A DNA stretch of 64,000 nucleotides from Rhodothermia bacterium (GCA_030427885.1 JAUICM010000002.1:372001-436000); one strand, 5' to 3'. Shown: positions 25,567 through 34,191, numbered from the stretch's first letter. Numbers and translations: made by a program. The notes: generated from the sequence alone by a model not told the origin.

Positions 25567-25926
25567 TTAAATCAGCTCATAAAATCTTAATCCATTGTTT
25601 TCTAGTGTCGCATAACCAACTAACTCATCCTCATAGAATACCTCAGCAAATCGGCTTTGATTGTCCTGATTAACCTCAATTTTCTTAGGATTCATTTGGT
25701 GTGTTTCAACAAACCTGTTTATCCAGGTATTGAAATCAGTCTCTAAAGAACCCTTTAGTTTCCTGACTTCTTCGTTGATAGCCTGCTCTACTATTTTTGA
25801 TAGATCTTTCATCGCTTCATAAGTTGTTTTAAATCTGAATTTACCTATAACAATAATCATGCCATCATGCACATATTTCTTATATATACCCAACGGTTTT
25901 GCCAGATATGCAGGCATGGCAGACAT
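25567..25926 (-). CDS. hypothetical protein
   Basis: The 119-residue product starts MSAMPAYLAKPLG and has no signal peptide. It contains an amphipathic helical middle (KDLSKIVEQAINEEVRKLKG) and a beta-rich C-terminal third. I do not recognise a family. It is transcribed divergently from the type III methyltransferase, with an 85-bp gap in between, and lies beyond the CBASS operon on the same strand. A role as an anti-restriction or regulator protein is possible but only because of its position. Confidence 0.5.
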   Translation of the reverse strand: MSAMPAYLAKPLGIYKKYVHDGMIIVIGKFRFKTTYEAMKDLSKIVEQAINEEVRKLKGSLETDFNTWINRFVETHQMNPKKIEVNQDNQSRFAEVFYEDELVGYATLENNGLRFYELI

Positions 25927-26011
25927 TTAAAATCTTAGTGCTTTCTACTGTATCGTCCATTTCCTATAATCAGCTGTTATTCTGACAGATAAATACTAAC
26001 AGACGAGCTGA

Positions 26012-27601
26012 ATGCCCACACTACATTGGATTGGTAAAGAAAAAGTCATTAATCACCACCGGGATGTACCTTATAGAGTGCTGGAACATCAATATGGATT
26101 TGATGCTGAGAGCGGAGAAGTAAAAGTACCAACCAATAGTGGAAATAAAATTATTCACGGAGACAATCTTGAGGCGCTGAAAAGTCTGCTTCCTGAATAT
26201 GAAGGAAAGATAAAATGCATTTACATCGATCCCCCTTACAACACAGGGAATGAAGGCTGGGTGTACAATGACAATGTGAACCATCCAAAAATTAAAAAGT
26301 GGCTGGGTGAAGTTGTAGGGAAAGAAGGAGATGATTTAAGCCGCCATGATAAGTGGCTGTGTATGATGTATCCTCGTCTAAAATTGCTTTCCAAATTTTT
26401 AAGGAGTGATGGATCAATTTGGATATCAATTGATGATTCGGAATTACATTCAATGAGAATGATTCTTGATGAGGTTTTTGGGAGAAGAAATTTTATTGCA
26501 TGCAATGTTTGGCAGAAAAGGTATTCTAGGGAAAATAGAGAAGCTATTGGCGATTCCCATGAGTACATACTTGTTTACTCAAAGAGTCCTGAAACTTTCA
26601 AAGAAACTCGAAATAAATTGCCATTGGGAGACAAACAAAAGAAAATTTATAAAAACCCAGACAATGACCCTCGTGGAGATTGGCAGTCTGTTTCATTAAC
26701 TGCCCAAGGATTTAGACCAAATCAGATGTATGAGATTATAGCCCCTTCAGGTATTAAGCACTTACCACCTGAGGGACGCTGCTGGGGCATGATCGAAAGT
26801 GAATTTCAAAAGTTAGTAGAAGACGATAGAATTTATTTTGGTGCAAATGGAAAAGGTGTTCCAAGGGTTAAAAAATATTTGTCTGAAGCGGAAGGTCTTG
26901 TACCATGGACATGGTGGCCACATGAAGAAGTTGGCCATACAGATGAGTCGAGAAAACAGATCCAACATATATTTGGTTCCCAAACGATCTTTGACACCCC
27001 AAAACCCACAAGATTACTCGAAAGAATATTTCACATTGCTGGGGATAAAGATGCAATATTTCTTGACTCATTTGCTGGTTCAGGAACTACTGCACACTCA
27101 GTATTAAATTTAAACTCGGTCGATCATGGAAATAGAAAATTCATTTTAGTTGAAATGGAAGACTATGCTAATGCTGTTACAGCAGAAAGAATTAAGCGAG
27201 TGATCAAAGGTTATGGAAAAAGTAAAAACAAAATTAATGGAATAGCTGGATCATTCGATTTCTATGAATTGGGGCAACCATTATTTAAAGAGAATGACTT
27301 ACTAAATGAGGAAGTAAGTGAGCGTAAAATAAGAGAGTATATTTGGTATAGCGAAACCAAAACTGCGTATTCTAGCTCGGCTGAGCATCCTCATTTGCTG
27401 GATTCTAAAGATGGTACCAGCTATTACTTTTATTATGAGAGGGATTCTTTAACTACACTTGATCATGAGTTCCTTGAAACTATAGAAGATAAGGCAGATC
27501 AATATGTGATCTATGCGGATAACTGTCTGCTCTCAAAGAAATTTATGCAGGAGCATAACATTGTGTTCAAGAAGATCCCACGAGACATATCGAGGTTTTG
27601 A
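26012..27601 (+). CDS. mod: type III restriction-modification DNA methyltransferase (Mod)
   Basis: The 529-residue protein is an amino-DNA methyltransferase of the beta class: the catalytic DPPYNTGN motif (residues 73-80) precedes the SAM-binding LDSFAGSGTT (351-360). The variable middle (about 160-300), including SVSLTAQGFRPNQ, would hold the target-recognition domain. The stop is one base from the res start. Together they make a type III R-M system in which Mod gives specificity and methylates N6-adenine. The specific recognition site cannot be deduced. Confidence 0.95.
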   Translation: MPTLHWIGKEKVINHHRDVPYRVLEHQYGFDAESGEVKVPTNSGNKIIHGDNLEALKSLLPEYEGKIKCIYIDPPYNTGNEGWVYNDNVNHPKIKKWLGEVVGKEGDDLSRHDKWLCMMYPRLKLLSKFLRSDGSIWISIDDSELHSMRMILDEVFGRRNFIACNVWQKRYSRENREAIGDSHEYILVYSKSPETFKETRNKLPLGDKQKKIYKNPDNDPRGDWQSVSLTAQGFRPNQMYEIIAPSGIKHLPPEGRCWGMIESEFQKLVEDDRIYFGANGKGVPRVKKYLSEAEGLVPWTWWPHEEVGHTDESRKQIQHIFGSQTIFDTPKPTRLLERIFHIAGDKDAIFLDSFAGSGTTAHSVLNLNSVDHGNRKFILVEMEDYANAVTAERIKRVIKGYGKSKNKINGIAGSFDFYELGQPLFKENDLLNEEVSERKIREYIWYSETKTAYSSSAEHPHLLDSKDGTSYYFYYERDSLTTLDHEFLETIEDKADQYVIYADNCLLSKKFMQEHNIVFKKIPRDISRF

Positions 27602-27602
27602 C

Positions 27603-30233
27603 ATGGAGCTAAAACCATATCAACAAAATGTATTGGATGATCTTGAGCTCTATCTGGAGTATGTGAATAAGGATCGGGATTATGCCAAAGCTTTCAACCG
27701 TTTTTGGGAAGATAAGATTGGCAAGTACAATCCTATTACCGGTGATGGGATGCGCCCTTACAAAGATAATGTTCCGGGAGCTGTTCATACCTGCATTAAA
27801 GTTCCCACTGCCGGAGGGAAAACCTTCATTGCGGTAAATGCGCTAAGTACGATATTTGACGCTTTTGATACGAATCATGCTAAAGCAGTTGTATGGCTTG
27901 TACCCTGGCGAAATTTATTGGATCAGGCATATAATGCTCTTTCAGATCCTGAGCACCCGTACCGGCAACGACTTAACAGCTTATTCAATCACAGAGTTGA
28001 GGTGTATAAGAAAGAAGATTTATTGCTAGGCTCTAACTTCAACCCAACTGTTGTTCAGGAACAGATCAGTATTTTTGTAATGAGCTTTGCCAGCTTAAAA
28101 GCTAGTAGAAAAGCAGATCGTAAAGTGTTCGATGAAAATGAAAACTTAGCAAGTTTTATTGATAGCTATGAGAGTTTGAGTCATGTTTTACCAGATTCAG
28201 ATGAAACTTCTGCCATTAATGTAATTCGAAGTCTCAACCCGGTAGTGGTGTTAGATGAAAGCCATAATGCCGAGACGGACTTAAGTGTCGAGATGCTTCA
28301 AAACCTGAATCCTAGTTTTATTCTGGATCTCACTGCTACACCAAAGGATAATAGTAACATTATAAGTACCGCTTCTGCTCTGGCATTAAAAAGAGAGCAC
28401 ATGGTGAAGCTGCCTGTTATTGTGTATAACCATCATGATAAGAACGAGGTAATTAATAGTGCGTTACACCTCCAAAATAAACTTGAACAATTAGCTATTG
28501 AAGAACATAAAGAGGGTGGAAAATACATTCGACCCATTGTGCTGTTTCAGGCCCAGGCCGATAGAGATGACGACTCTACCACGTTTACGAAAATCAAAGA
28601 AAAGCTCTTAGAACTACAAATCCCGGAAGAGCAGATTGCTATAAAAACAGCCAACATCAATGAGCTTGATGGAGTAGATTTGATGGCTAAAGACTGCCCG
28701 GTACGCTATATCATTACAATCAATGCGCTTAAAGAAGGTTGGGATTGTCCATTTGCTTATATATTAGCTTCCCTTGCTAATCGATCCTCAGCTGTGGATG
28801 TAGAACAGATACTTGGCCGGGTATTAAGACAGCCCCATGTACAACGTCATAAAACCCCACTACTTAATTTATCTTACGTACTAACTGCATCTACTCAATT
28901 CGCCGAAACGCTGGAGAATATTGTTGAAGCGCTTCAAAATTCGGGGTTTAGTAAGAGAGATTACCGTAAGAAAAGTATTACTGACACAGTTGATAAAGTT
29001 ACACAAGACCCATTAGAACAATTGGTCTTGACCCCGCCTGAAGAAAAAAAGAAAAATGATGTAGCTGAAGATATAGATACAACAAAGGTTCGGTTTCGAC
29101 CAAGCAATATCGAAGATGAGAATACAGACCCAATTGTTACCGATATTGAAGAAACAGCACTCAAAGAAAGCGAAGAATTTGATCAACAGATCCGAAATAC
29201 AGAAGACACAATAGCCGAATCATTATCTGATATCCCAAATGCAAAGGTGAATATGTATCGAATGAATGATCACTTCAAGGAACAAGCATTACAACTTGAA
29301 CTGCCTCAGTTTTTTATTGAGGTACCAGGTAATTCGTTGTTTGGTACTGAATCCAACAAGGCGCTCTTAACTCAAGAATCCTTACTTAAGGGATTTAAGC
29401 TTGGAGCACAAAACATAGAAATTGATTTTAAACAGTTGCAATCTGAGTTGTATCAGGTTGATGTAAACGCTAGTGAAACAACTCCTTCATTCCAAAGAAT
29501 TGAAGGTGATCAGGTTCGTGAATCACTGATAAAATATATTGTTTCAAAGCCCAGAGAAAGCCAGATACGGGACATTTCATTTCAGCTCATCCAACTTATC
29601 GGGAATATGTATCCGATAGCAGACCAGGAGATCAAAACCTATGTTGATAGGATTCTGAATGAGTTGAATAGTGAAGAGCTAATCCATTGTCTGCAACACA
29701 GATATACCTATAAGGATTTAATCAAGAAGAAAATACGGACATTAGCAGATGAGTATGCAGAGTCAGAATTCAAGAAGAAGATTGATACTCGAAAGATTAC
29801 AGCTGAACCTAATTTCAAATTAAACGAAAGTATTACTCCCGGCAACCTTGCACCTTCTATTTCATTTTCATTGTATGAACGAGAGGCATCGATAAACCGT
29901 TTTGAACAAAAAATTCTGGAAAGTATTCATGCTCTTGATAATGTAGTGTTCTGGCACAGAAACCTGGAAAGAGGACATGGTTTTGCAATCAACGGCTTTA
30001 AGAATAACCATTATCCAGATTTCCTTATCCTGACTAATAAAGGGAATGTCATACTAATCGAAACAAAGGGTGATGACCGCGATAATTCAGATAGTATCGC
30101 TAAGAACAAGTTGGGCAAGAAATGGGCCGAATTAGCTGGACCTGATTATCACTATTTCATGGTTTTCGATAATAACGCAATCGAAGATGCCCTGAATGCT
30201 AACCAAATTAGAGAGATAGTTGAGGCGCTTTAA
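27603..30233 (+). CDS. res: type III restriction enzyme Res subunit
   Basis: From the ATG at 27603 the protein has 876 residues. It contains an SF2 helicase core with Walker A PTAGGKT (68-74), DESH (218-221) as motif II, LKEGWDCPFAYILASL and QILGRVLRQP in domain 2, and a C-terminal PD-(D/E)xK nuclease with D806 in HYPDFLI and E820-x-K822 in IETKGDDR. It forms a complex with Mod and cuts after two convergent sites are bound. An in-frame longer start inside mod is possible but would add residues out of the conserved alignment. All expected domains are present and apparently intact. Confidence 0.95.
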   Translation: MELKPYQQNVLDDLELYLEYVNKDRDYAKAFNRFWEDKIGKYNPITGDGMRPYKDNVPGAVHTCIKVPTAGGKTFIAVNALSTIFDAFDTNHAKAVVWLVPWRNLLDQAYNALSDPEHPYRQRLNSLFNHRVEVYKKEDLLLGSNFNPTVVQEQISIFVMSFASLKASRKADRKVFDENENLASFIDSYESLSHVLPDSDETSAINVIRSLNPVVVLDESHNAETDLSVEMLQNLNPSFILDLTATPKDNSNIISTASALALKREHMVKLPVIVYNHHDKNEVINSALHLQNKLEQLAIEEHKEGGKYIRPIVLFQAQADRDDDSTTFTKIKEKLLELQIPEEQIAIKTANINELDGVDLMAKDCPVRYIITINALKEGWDCPFAYILASLANRSSAVDVEQILGRVLRQPHVQRHKTPLLNLSYVLTASTQFAETLENIVEALQNSGFSKRDYRKKSITDTVDKVTQDPLEQLVLTPPEEKKKNDVAEDIDTTKVRFRPSNIEDENTDPIVTDIEETALKESEEFDQQIRNTEDTIAESLSDIPNAKVNMYRMNDHFKEQALQLELPQFFIEVPGNSLFGTESNKALLTQESLLKGFKLGAQNIEIDFKQLQSELYQVDVNASETTPSFQRIEGDQVRESLIKYIVSKPRESQIRDISFQLIQLIGNMYPIADQEIKTYVDRILNELNSEELIHCLQHRYTYKDLIKKKIRTLADEYAESEFKKKIDTRKITAEPNFKLNESITPGNLAPSISFSLYEREASINRFEQKILESIHALDNVVFWHRNLERGHGFAINGFKNNHYPDFLILTNKGNVILIETKGDDRDNSDSIAKNKLGKKWAELAGPDYHYFMVFDNNAIEDALNANQIREIVEAL

Positions 30234-30235
30234 CC

Positions 30236-30246
30236 ACTAGCCCACT
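30236..30246 (+). repeat. 11-bp direct repeat, right of restriction module
   Basis: Second copy of ACTAGCCCACT (see 25540-25550), starting 3 bp after the res stop. Confidence 0.35.
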
Positions 30247-30281
30247 TAAATAATGTTATATACCTATCTGTACTTAAGCTA

Positions 30282-30305
30282 AAAGAGAAGCTCTCACCTC
30301 TCTTT
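30282..30305. terminator. terminator between res and the convergent lipoprotein gene
   Basis: AAAGAGA (30282-30288) and TCTCTTT (30299-30305) form a stem with a 10-nt loop between two convergent genes. Confidence 0.6.
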
Positions 30306-30311
30306 GTTCAA

Positions 30312-31331
30312 TTAATCCTCATTTGTAGAATACTTAATATCTCTTTCTATCATGTAGGAAGGTTTCTCATCAGTGAAAAGAAGTAATTGGGTCCAGTTCC
30401 CATATTCGTCGAACTTATATTCATAGGTTCCGGTAGCGATAAGATTTTGAGCTTCCTCATTGAACTTGTACTCCCCATTTTCCCAATACCTATGATAGCT
30501 AACCAAGTCTTGTTGAATCACTAGTCCTGTTGTATCATAATCATAAATCACGAAGCCTTTGGTATTCATGTCCGGGAGATAAAAAATGTCGCTGTAAACA
30601 GTACCGGTTTTATTGTAATTGAACTCGTGACTGGAATCTAATGCACCAGTTGGATTATAGATCTCTCTTTTCACCAACTTATTTTGGTCATCATATGAGG
30701 AACTTATTTTTATTCGTGTCCCCAAATCAGGGAAATAAGTATTCTCTTCAATAAGATTTCCTTTTTCATCAAAGTCATATGTCATTTTAATTGTTACTAC
30801 GCTGTCGGCATTAACTTCTCGAATCTCAGTAGCATTGAGATCCTTATCGTAACTATAAAGTATCTGCGCAATTTGTGCCCCCTCTTGGTCGGTCTTAATC
30901 GCCTCCCTGATAGTTCCATTATCACGGTACTTAGAAACTGTTTTAATTCTGGAGCCATCCTTCTTATACATAAACAGAGTTTGTTCAACCTTTTTCGTTT
31001 CCGAAGCATAGGTAATAACTCTGCTTTCGATTCTATTTCCTTCAGCATCATAAGACCAAAGTACAGTAGTACATCCACTCTCATTGAAAGCACTATAGAA
31101 TTTTTCATATTTATGGAAAGCTATAAATGTTGCCACACCTAATTCATTTCCTTTATTCGGCTCTCCAAACTGCTCATTTAGTGTGAATAAGCTTTGTTGA
31201 ATCGAGCTTACAGGCCCACTTAGATGTATTTCTTCTAAATCTGAGCACCTGCTGGGTTCTTGAATATTATTTGGAGCGCAAGACAAACTGAGTAGCATCA
31301 GAATGCCTAGTAAACTGGTAAATTTGTTCAT
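30312..31331 (-). CDS. lipoprotein with RHS/wall-associated-like YD repeats
   Basis: Starting at the ATG 31331 (339 residues) gives a lipoprotein signal with LLSLSC at about residue 17; the longer frame translates a palindromic operator and is unlikely. The rest consists of repeated strands with Tyr-Asp/Asn and Lys-x-Glu-x motifs (YDAEGNRIESR, YDDQNKLVKREIYNPTG, YKFDEYGNWTQL), the pattern of RHS-like or wall-associated repeats. It is likely anchored at the periplasmic or outer-membrane face. It is divergent from the XRE regulator gene and shares its operator region. Function is unknown. Confidence 0.7.
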   Translation of the reverse strand: MNKFTSLLGILMLLSLSCAPNNIQEPSRCSDLEEIHLSGPVSSIQQSLFTLNEQFGEPNKGNELGVATFIAFHKYEKFYSAFNESGCTTVLWSYDAEGNRIESRVITYASETKKVEQTLFMYKKDGSRIKTVSKYRDNGTIREAIKTDQEGAQIAQILYSYDKDLNATEIREVNADSVVTIKMTYDFDEKGNLIEENTYFPDLGTRIKISSSYDDQNKLVKREIYNPTGALDSSHEFNYNKTGTVYSDIFYLPDMNTKGFVIYDYDTTGLVIQQDLVSYHRYWENGEYKFNEEAQNLIATGTYEYKFDEYGNWTQLLLFTDEKPSYMIERDIKYSTNED

Positions 31332-31359
31332 AGTATTTGGTTTTAAAGGGTTAAAAGAT

Positions 31360-31377
31360 TGCACAATATATTGTGCA
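31360..31377. promoter_or_regulatory. palindromic operator between the lipoprotein and XRE genes
   Basis: TGCACAATATATTGTGCA is a perfect 18-bp palindrome located 29 bp upstream of the lipoprotein start and 34 bp upstream of the XRE regulator start. Small XRE proteins typically bind such dyads and repress their own and the divergent promoter. Confidence 0.6.
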
Positions 31378-31410
31378 TAGTCAAGCTTAGAATTACCTGA
31401 TACTTGGGGC

Positions 31411-31635
31411 ATGAAAACCAAGGATGAAATTCAGGCTGTTATTGGATTGAATGTGAGAAAAGCGAGAGAGGCTATGGGTATCTCACAATTCGATCTAGCT
31501 CTTGAAAGCGAACTTCATCGAAACATGATTGATCTAATCGAGAGAGGTCAAACTATGCCTACAGTTTATACCCTATTGAAAGTTGCAAAAGCTCTTAACA
31601 CTTCAATCGAAGCTTTAGTAAAAGGAGTAGACTAA
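31411..31635 (+). CDS. XRE-family transcriptional regulator
   Basis: The 74-residue protein is a single helix-turn-helix domain of the Cro/C1 (HTH_3) type: GLNVRKAREAMGISQFDLA, then ESELHRNMIDLIERGQTMPTV and LLKVAKALNTSIEAL. The length matches controller (C) proteins of R-M systems and small phage repressors. Just upstream is the palindrome at 31360-31377, a probable binding site. It lies within the island between the R-M operon and the replication genes, so it may time the expression of either. Confidence 0.88.
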   Translation: MKTKDEIQAVIGLNVRKAREAMGISQFDLALESELHRNMIDLIERGQTMPTVYTLLKVAKALNTSIEALVKGVD

Positions 31636-31638
31636 AAA

Positions 31639-31656
31639 GGAGGCCCGAAGGCCTCC
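31639..31656. terminator. terminator after XRE regulator / convergent gene
   Basis: GGAGGCC (31639-31645), CGAA loop, GGCCTCC (31650-31656): perfect 7-bp stem with an A run on the left. It separates the convergent XRE and DUF669-like genes. Confidence 0.8.
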
Positions 31657-31657
31657 C

Positions 31658-32170
31658 TCAACTAGTCACGCCATTAGCTGAAAACTCTTCAGGAGTCTGA
31701 TAGTTTACTCTTTCTATTACCCTTGTATAGGTTCCAGAAGAAGTTAGCTCTTTATAAGCCACTAGCCCCCTGGAATTCTTGTACGGCAAAACAGACTCTA
31801 TATTGCTGTACACTTTTCCTTCATCCACCTCATTATGCACGACCAGAATGTTACAGCTCATGCCAATGTATTCTTCCAGATCCACACCTTCGCTTAGTTC
31901 AGCAAGTGTGAATTTCCGATTTCTGAATCGTTCGAGATCTTTTCGAAGATTGCTCTTCTCGTGCAAGCTCCACGTATAGCGCTTCACCAGTATGAACGGT
32001 TTACCTTCCTCGTCCATCAGTTGGGTTTCAAAGCACAATGACAGCTTGTGTTTGGTGCCAAATTTCGACTCCTGCTCACCAAGATCCACAGCGTCCACTA
32101 GTATGGCTGCATGGAGTCCTTCTGGACAAAGTGGGAATTCTTGTGGTTCATCTTTTACAATTAGTGGCAT
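31658..32170 (-). CDS. DUF669-like / phage SSB-associated protein
   Basis: The 170-residue protein starts MPLIVKDEPQEFPLCPEGLH and has the pattern of phage proteins of the DUF669/single-stranded-DNA-binding group (AILVDAVDLGEQESKFGTKH, LSLCFETQ, RNRKFTLAELS). It ends the operon that begins with the DUF932-like gene and overlaps the end of the YqaJ exonuclease gene by 10 bp, a typical partner set for phage recombination. The exact function is not certain; an annealing or ssDNA-binding role is the most likely. Confidence 0.55.
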   Translation of the reverse strand: MPLIVKDEPQEFPLCPEGLHAAILVDAVDLGEQESKFGTKHKLSLCFETQLMDEEGKPFILVKRYTWSLHEKSNLRKDLERFRNRKFTLAELSEGVDLEEYIGMSCNILVVHNEVDEGKVYSNIESVLPYKNSRGLVAYKELTSSGTYTRVIERVNYQTPEEFSANGVTS

Positions 32171-33096
32171 AAAAACCTCCTTGTTTTAGTTTTTGTTAAG
32201 TATTTCTTGTATAGCTCAGGGTGAGCCTTACGAAACTCGCCGGTATTAAGCCTGCTCATCACACTAGACTTCCAGCTAACCAGAGTCTTGCCGGCAAGTA
32301 CAATGCGTTCCGCGCTTCCAAGCTTGTCCTGAAGTTTGGTTTTCAGATGTTCTTCCATTCGGATTAGATCATCTTTTCGGTCTCGAACCTGTTTAAGCTC
32401 GCCGTATAGTTCCATGACCAGAGGAGTAGCCTCCAGAACTATACCATCCTGTGAATTAGGGAACAGAATAAGCGTATCCTCACCGTTAATAGGTTCAGGC
32501 TGTTTGCCCTCGATCATATGGATTTGCCACCAGCTGATGAGCTTGCTCATATTCTCGGCGATCAAATCATCATCACGCTGTATAAGTACTGGGTCATGGA
32601 AGATGCAGGTGTCTCTTTCATAGCATTGAATCCAAGCCTGGGAAAAGCCGGTTATTCCAAGATAATGTTGAACCTGTAAAATCCATTCTCTAGGGTATTC
32701 ACCATCTAGAGCTTTAAGTCTGTGACTGGTGGTAGTTTTCAGCTCTAATACAGCTGTGGATTCCAAACCCTTCTCAGAATCGGCGAGTACCATTCTATCA
32801 ATGTTAGCCCTCAAAAATGAGTGCTCTTTTGATTCGTAGGTCTTATTTACTTGCCGGGTTTTTAGCCCGGTAGTTTCTTCAAAATGAATGGCCAGAATCT
32901 GTTCGAAGAAATGACCGAATCTTAGGATTGGTGTTTCTTCAATAGGTGGAAGTACTCCTCTTTTTCGGAGCCATAGTTGAAGTGGAGTTGAGTAGGGATT
33001 CTCGCCGAGAATCGTAGCTACGTCACTTCCTCCGATGTAGTTTGCTCGCTCCTCAACCCATTGGGGGGAAGGAAGCTGTGACTGCAAAGTTTTCAT
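32161..33096 (-). CDS. YqaJ-family phage recombinase exonuclease
   Basis: The 311-residue protein opens with WVEERANYIGGSDVATILGENPYSTPLQLWLRKRG, the YqaJ viral recombinase signature, followed by the conserved nuclease residues in FGHFFEQILAIHFEE, RANIDRM and VLELKTTTSHRL. YqaJ proteins are lambda-exonuclease-like 5'-3' exonucleases that create single-strand tails for annealing. It is followed by a DUF669-like protein and preceded by two very small frames and a DUF932-like gene in the same direction, which together look like a phage-derived recombination module. Confidence 0.88.
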   Translation of the reverse strand: MKTLQSQLPSPQWVEERANYIGGSDVATILGENPYSTPLQLWLRKRGVLPPIEETPILRFGHFFEQILAIHFEETTGLKTRQVNKTYESKEHSFLRANIDRMVLADSEKGLESTAVLELKTTTSHRLKALDGEYPREWILQVQHYLGITGFSQAWIQCYERDTCIFHDPVLIQRDDDLIAENMSKLISWWQIHMIEGKQPEPINGEDTLILFPNSQDGIVLEATPLVMELYGELKQVRDRKDDLIRMEEHLKTKLQDKLGSAERIVLAGKTLVSWKSSVMSRLNTGEFRKAHPELYKKYLTKTKTRRFLCH

Positions 33097-33128
33097 AGTG
33101 GGTTAGTGAGATAAATTATTAGAAATAA

Positions 33129-33156
33129 AAAAGCCCTCAGGAATCTGAAGGCTTTT
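33129..33156 (-). terminator. hairpin between the 38-residue ORF and the YqaJ gene
   Basis: AAAAGCC (33129-33135) pairs with GGCTTTT (33150-33156), with an inner CAG/CTG. It overlaps the end of the small frame at 33137-33253 and may attenuate transcription into the YqaJ gene. Confidence 0.5.
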
Positions 33157-33253
33157 CGGGTTGGTTTTGTTTGGGTGGGTCTGGAAAAAAGAATTTGAGT
33201 ATCTCTTTCACTAGTTCCGCACTGGCTTCTATGAGCCTTGTTGGATCGTTCAT
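33137..33253 (-). CDS. short peptide, 38 residues, function unknown
   Basis: This frame has a very strong ribosome-binding site, AGGAGG 8-9 nt before the ATG at 33253, and encodes 38 residues starting MNDPTRLIEASAELVKEIL with a Pro/Gln-rich tail. It lies in the operon between the 21-residue frame and the YqaJ gene. The ATG overlaps the upstream stop as ATGA. A strong RBS and overlap suggest it is translated. The peptide has an amphipathic helix and no recognised family. Confidence 0.5.
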   Translation of the reverse strand: MNDPTRLIEASAELVKEILKFFFPDPPKQNQPEKPSDS

Positions 33254-33315
33254 GATTTCTTACCTCCTGTTACGATGATGATGATCACCTTGATAATTAG
33301 CTTTGGTAGATTCAT
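33250..33315 (-). CDS. short hydrophobic peptide, 21 residues
   Basis: ATG at 33315 opens a 21-residue frame, MNLPKLIIKVIIIIVTGGKKS, one base after the stop of the DUF932-like gene. Its stop overlaps the following start as ATGA. It resembles a small membrane peptide with a short Ile/Val-rich segment. The frame also carries the AGGAGG site for the next gene in its last codons, so it may serve as a coupling leader instead of a functional peptide. Confidence 0.35.
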   Translation of the reverse strand: MNLPKLIIKVIIIIVTGGKKS

Positions 33316-33316
33316 G

Positions 33317-34060
33317 CTAGTTCAGATACAGTCCTTTGGTAAGGGTATGAAGCTGACTATGGCGCTGGATAATTTTATCAACCGGCGAGCTTTTTAAGGC
33401 TTCCGTTGCACAGTTGTACCCTGCCCAAAGCGTATCCACTTCAAATTCAGGATGTGATGGCTTCCAAAGCTCTTTGAAGGCAGCTGTGGATTGCGTAGGA
33501 GAAAGAATACCCTCACCGGTGAGTAGCCCGATAAACTCGTACTTCTCTTGCTGGTTCATGGCACGTTCTTTCATGGCCTGCACATCCTGGCTGATTTGAT
33601 GGAAGTTATGCTGGCTTCTGTATATGGCCGTTACTATCTGATCATGCAGATCCTCATGCATGTCTTCGCCCTGATGCTTTCTCATTACTTTGATGTCTCC
33701 AGAAAAGACAAGATTATCGCAAACAAGAACGGTACTCCCTACAACCAGCCCAGCAGCCATCGATTTGTTGTATGAATTCCGCAATCCTATGGCGACTTTG
33801 AGTTCTTCGTTTGGTCCAGGATTAATCTTCCGGTAAGTAATTACTCCGAACATTTTTTGGCCATCTGATGATAGAGCATAGCTGTCTCCATCAAAGCGAT
33901 AGCCCTTGAGTAAGTCAGAGGCAATGGTCAGAATGTTTACTGCAAAATCATAGTGATTAAGCGGAGTATAAGATTTCGTTTTCTTGGGTTCTGGAATAGT
34001 TAAAAGCTGCTCAAGCGAAACTCGAGATGAACCACAGTGGGTTAAGAGTTGATTTGTCAT
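33317..34060 (-). CDS. DUF932-like phage/plasmid protein
   Basis: The 247-residue protein starts MTNQLLTHCGSSRVSLEQLL and has the beta-rich core FGVITYRKINPGPNEELKVAIGLRNSYNKS with AGLVVGSTVLVCDNLVFSGDI, typical of the DUF932 family found in phages and plasmids. Its function in those elements is unknown. It is the first gene of an operon with two micro-ORFs, a YqaJ exonuclease and a DUF669-like protein, and is divergent from the RadC-like gene. The 131-bp gap holds two inverted repeats. Confidence 0.65.
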   Translation of the reverse strand: MTNQLLTHCGSSRVSLEQLLTIPEPKKTKSYTPLNHYDFAVNILTIASDLLKGYRFDGDSYALSSDGQKMFGVITYRKINPGPNEELKVAIGLRNSYNKSMAAGLVVGSTVLVCDNLVFSGDIKVMRKHQGEDMHEDLHDQIVTAIYRSQHNFHQISQDVQAMKERAMNQQEKYEFIGLLTGEGILSPTQSTAAFKELWKPSHPEFEVDTLWAGYNCATEALKSSPVDKIIQRHSQLHTLTKGLYLN

Positions 34061-34079
34061 TTGATTTGGAATAAGAGTT

Positions 34080-34099
34080 CAATGGCATTATTACCATTG
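34080..34099. promoter_or_regulatory. inverted repeat in divergent promoter region
   Basis: CAATGG (34080-34085) and CCATTG (34094-34099) are 6-bp arms around an 8-nt spacer near the start of the DUF932-like gene. Confidence 0.35.
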
Positions 34100-34149
34100 T
34101 TCTTATACCAAATAACGGTTCAAGTTGAGTAAAAATAGGGTATAAGAAG

Positions 34150-34170
34150 TATGAAGGGAAACCCTTCATA
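34150..34170. promoter_or_regulatory. 9-bp-arm inverted repeat in the radC/DUF932 divergent region
   Basis: TATGAAGGG (34150-34158), AAA spacer, CCCTTCATA (34162-34170): a perfect inverted repeat centred 32 bp upstream of the RadC-like ATG. It may be an operator or a small hairpin in the 5' leader. Confidence 0.45.
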
Positions 34171-34191
34171 ACCCTAACCAACCCTACCATC

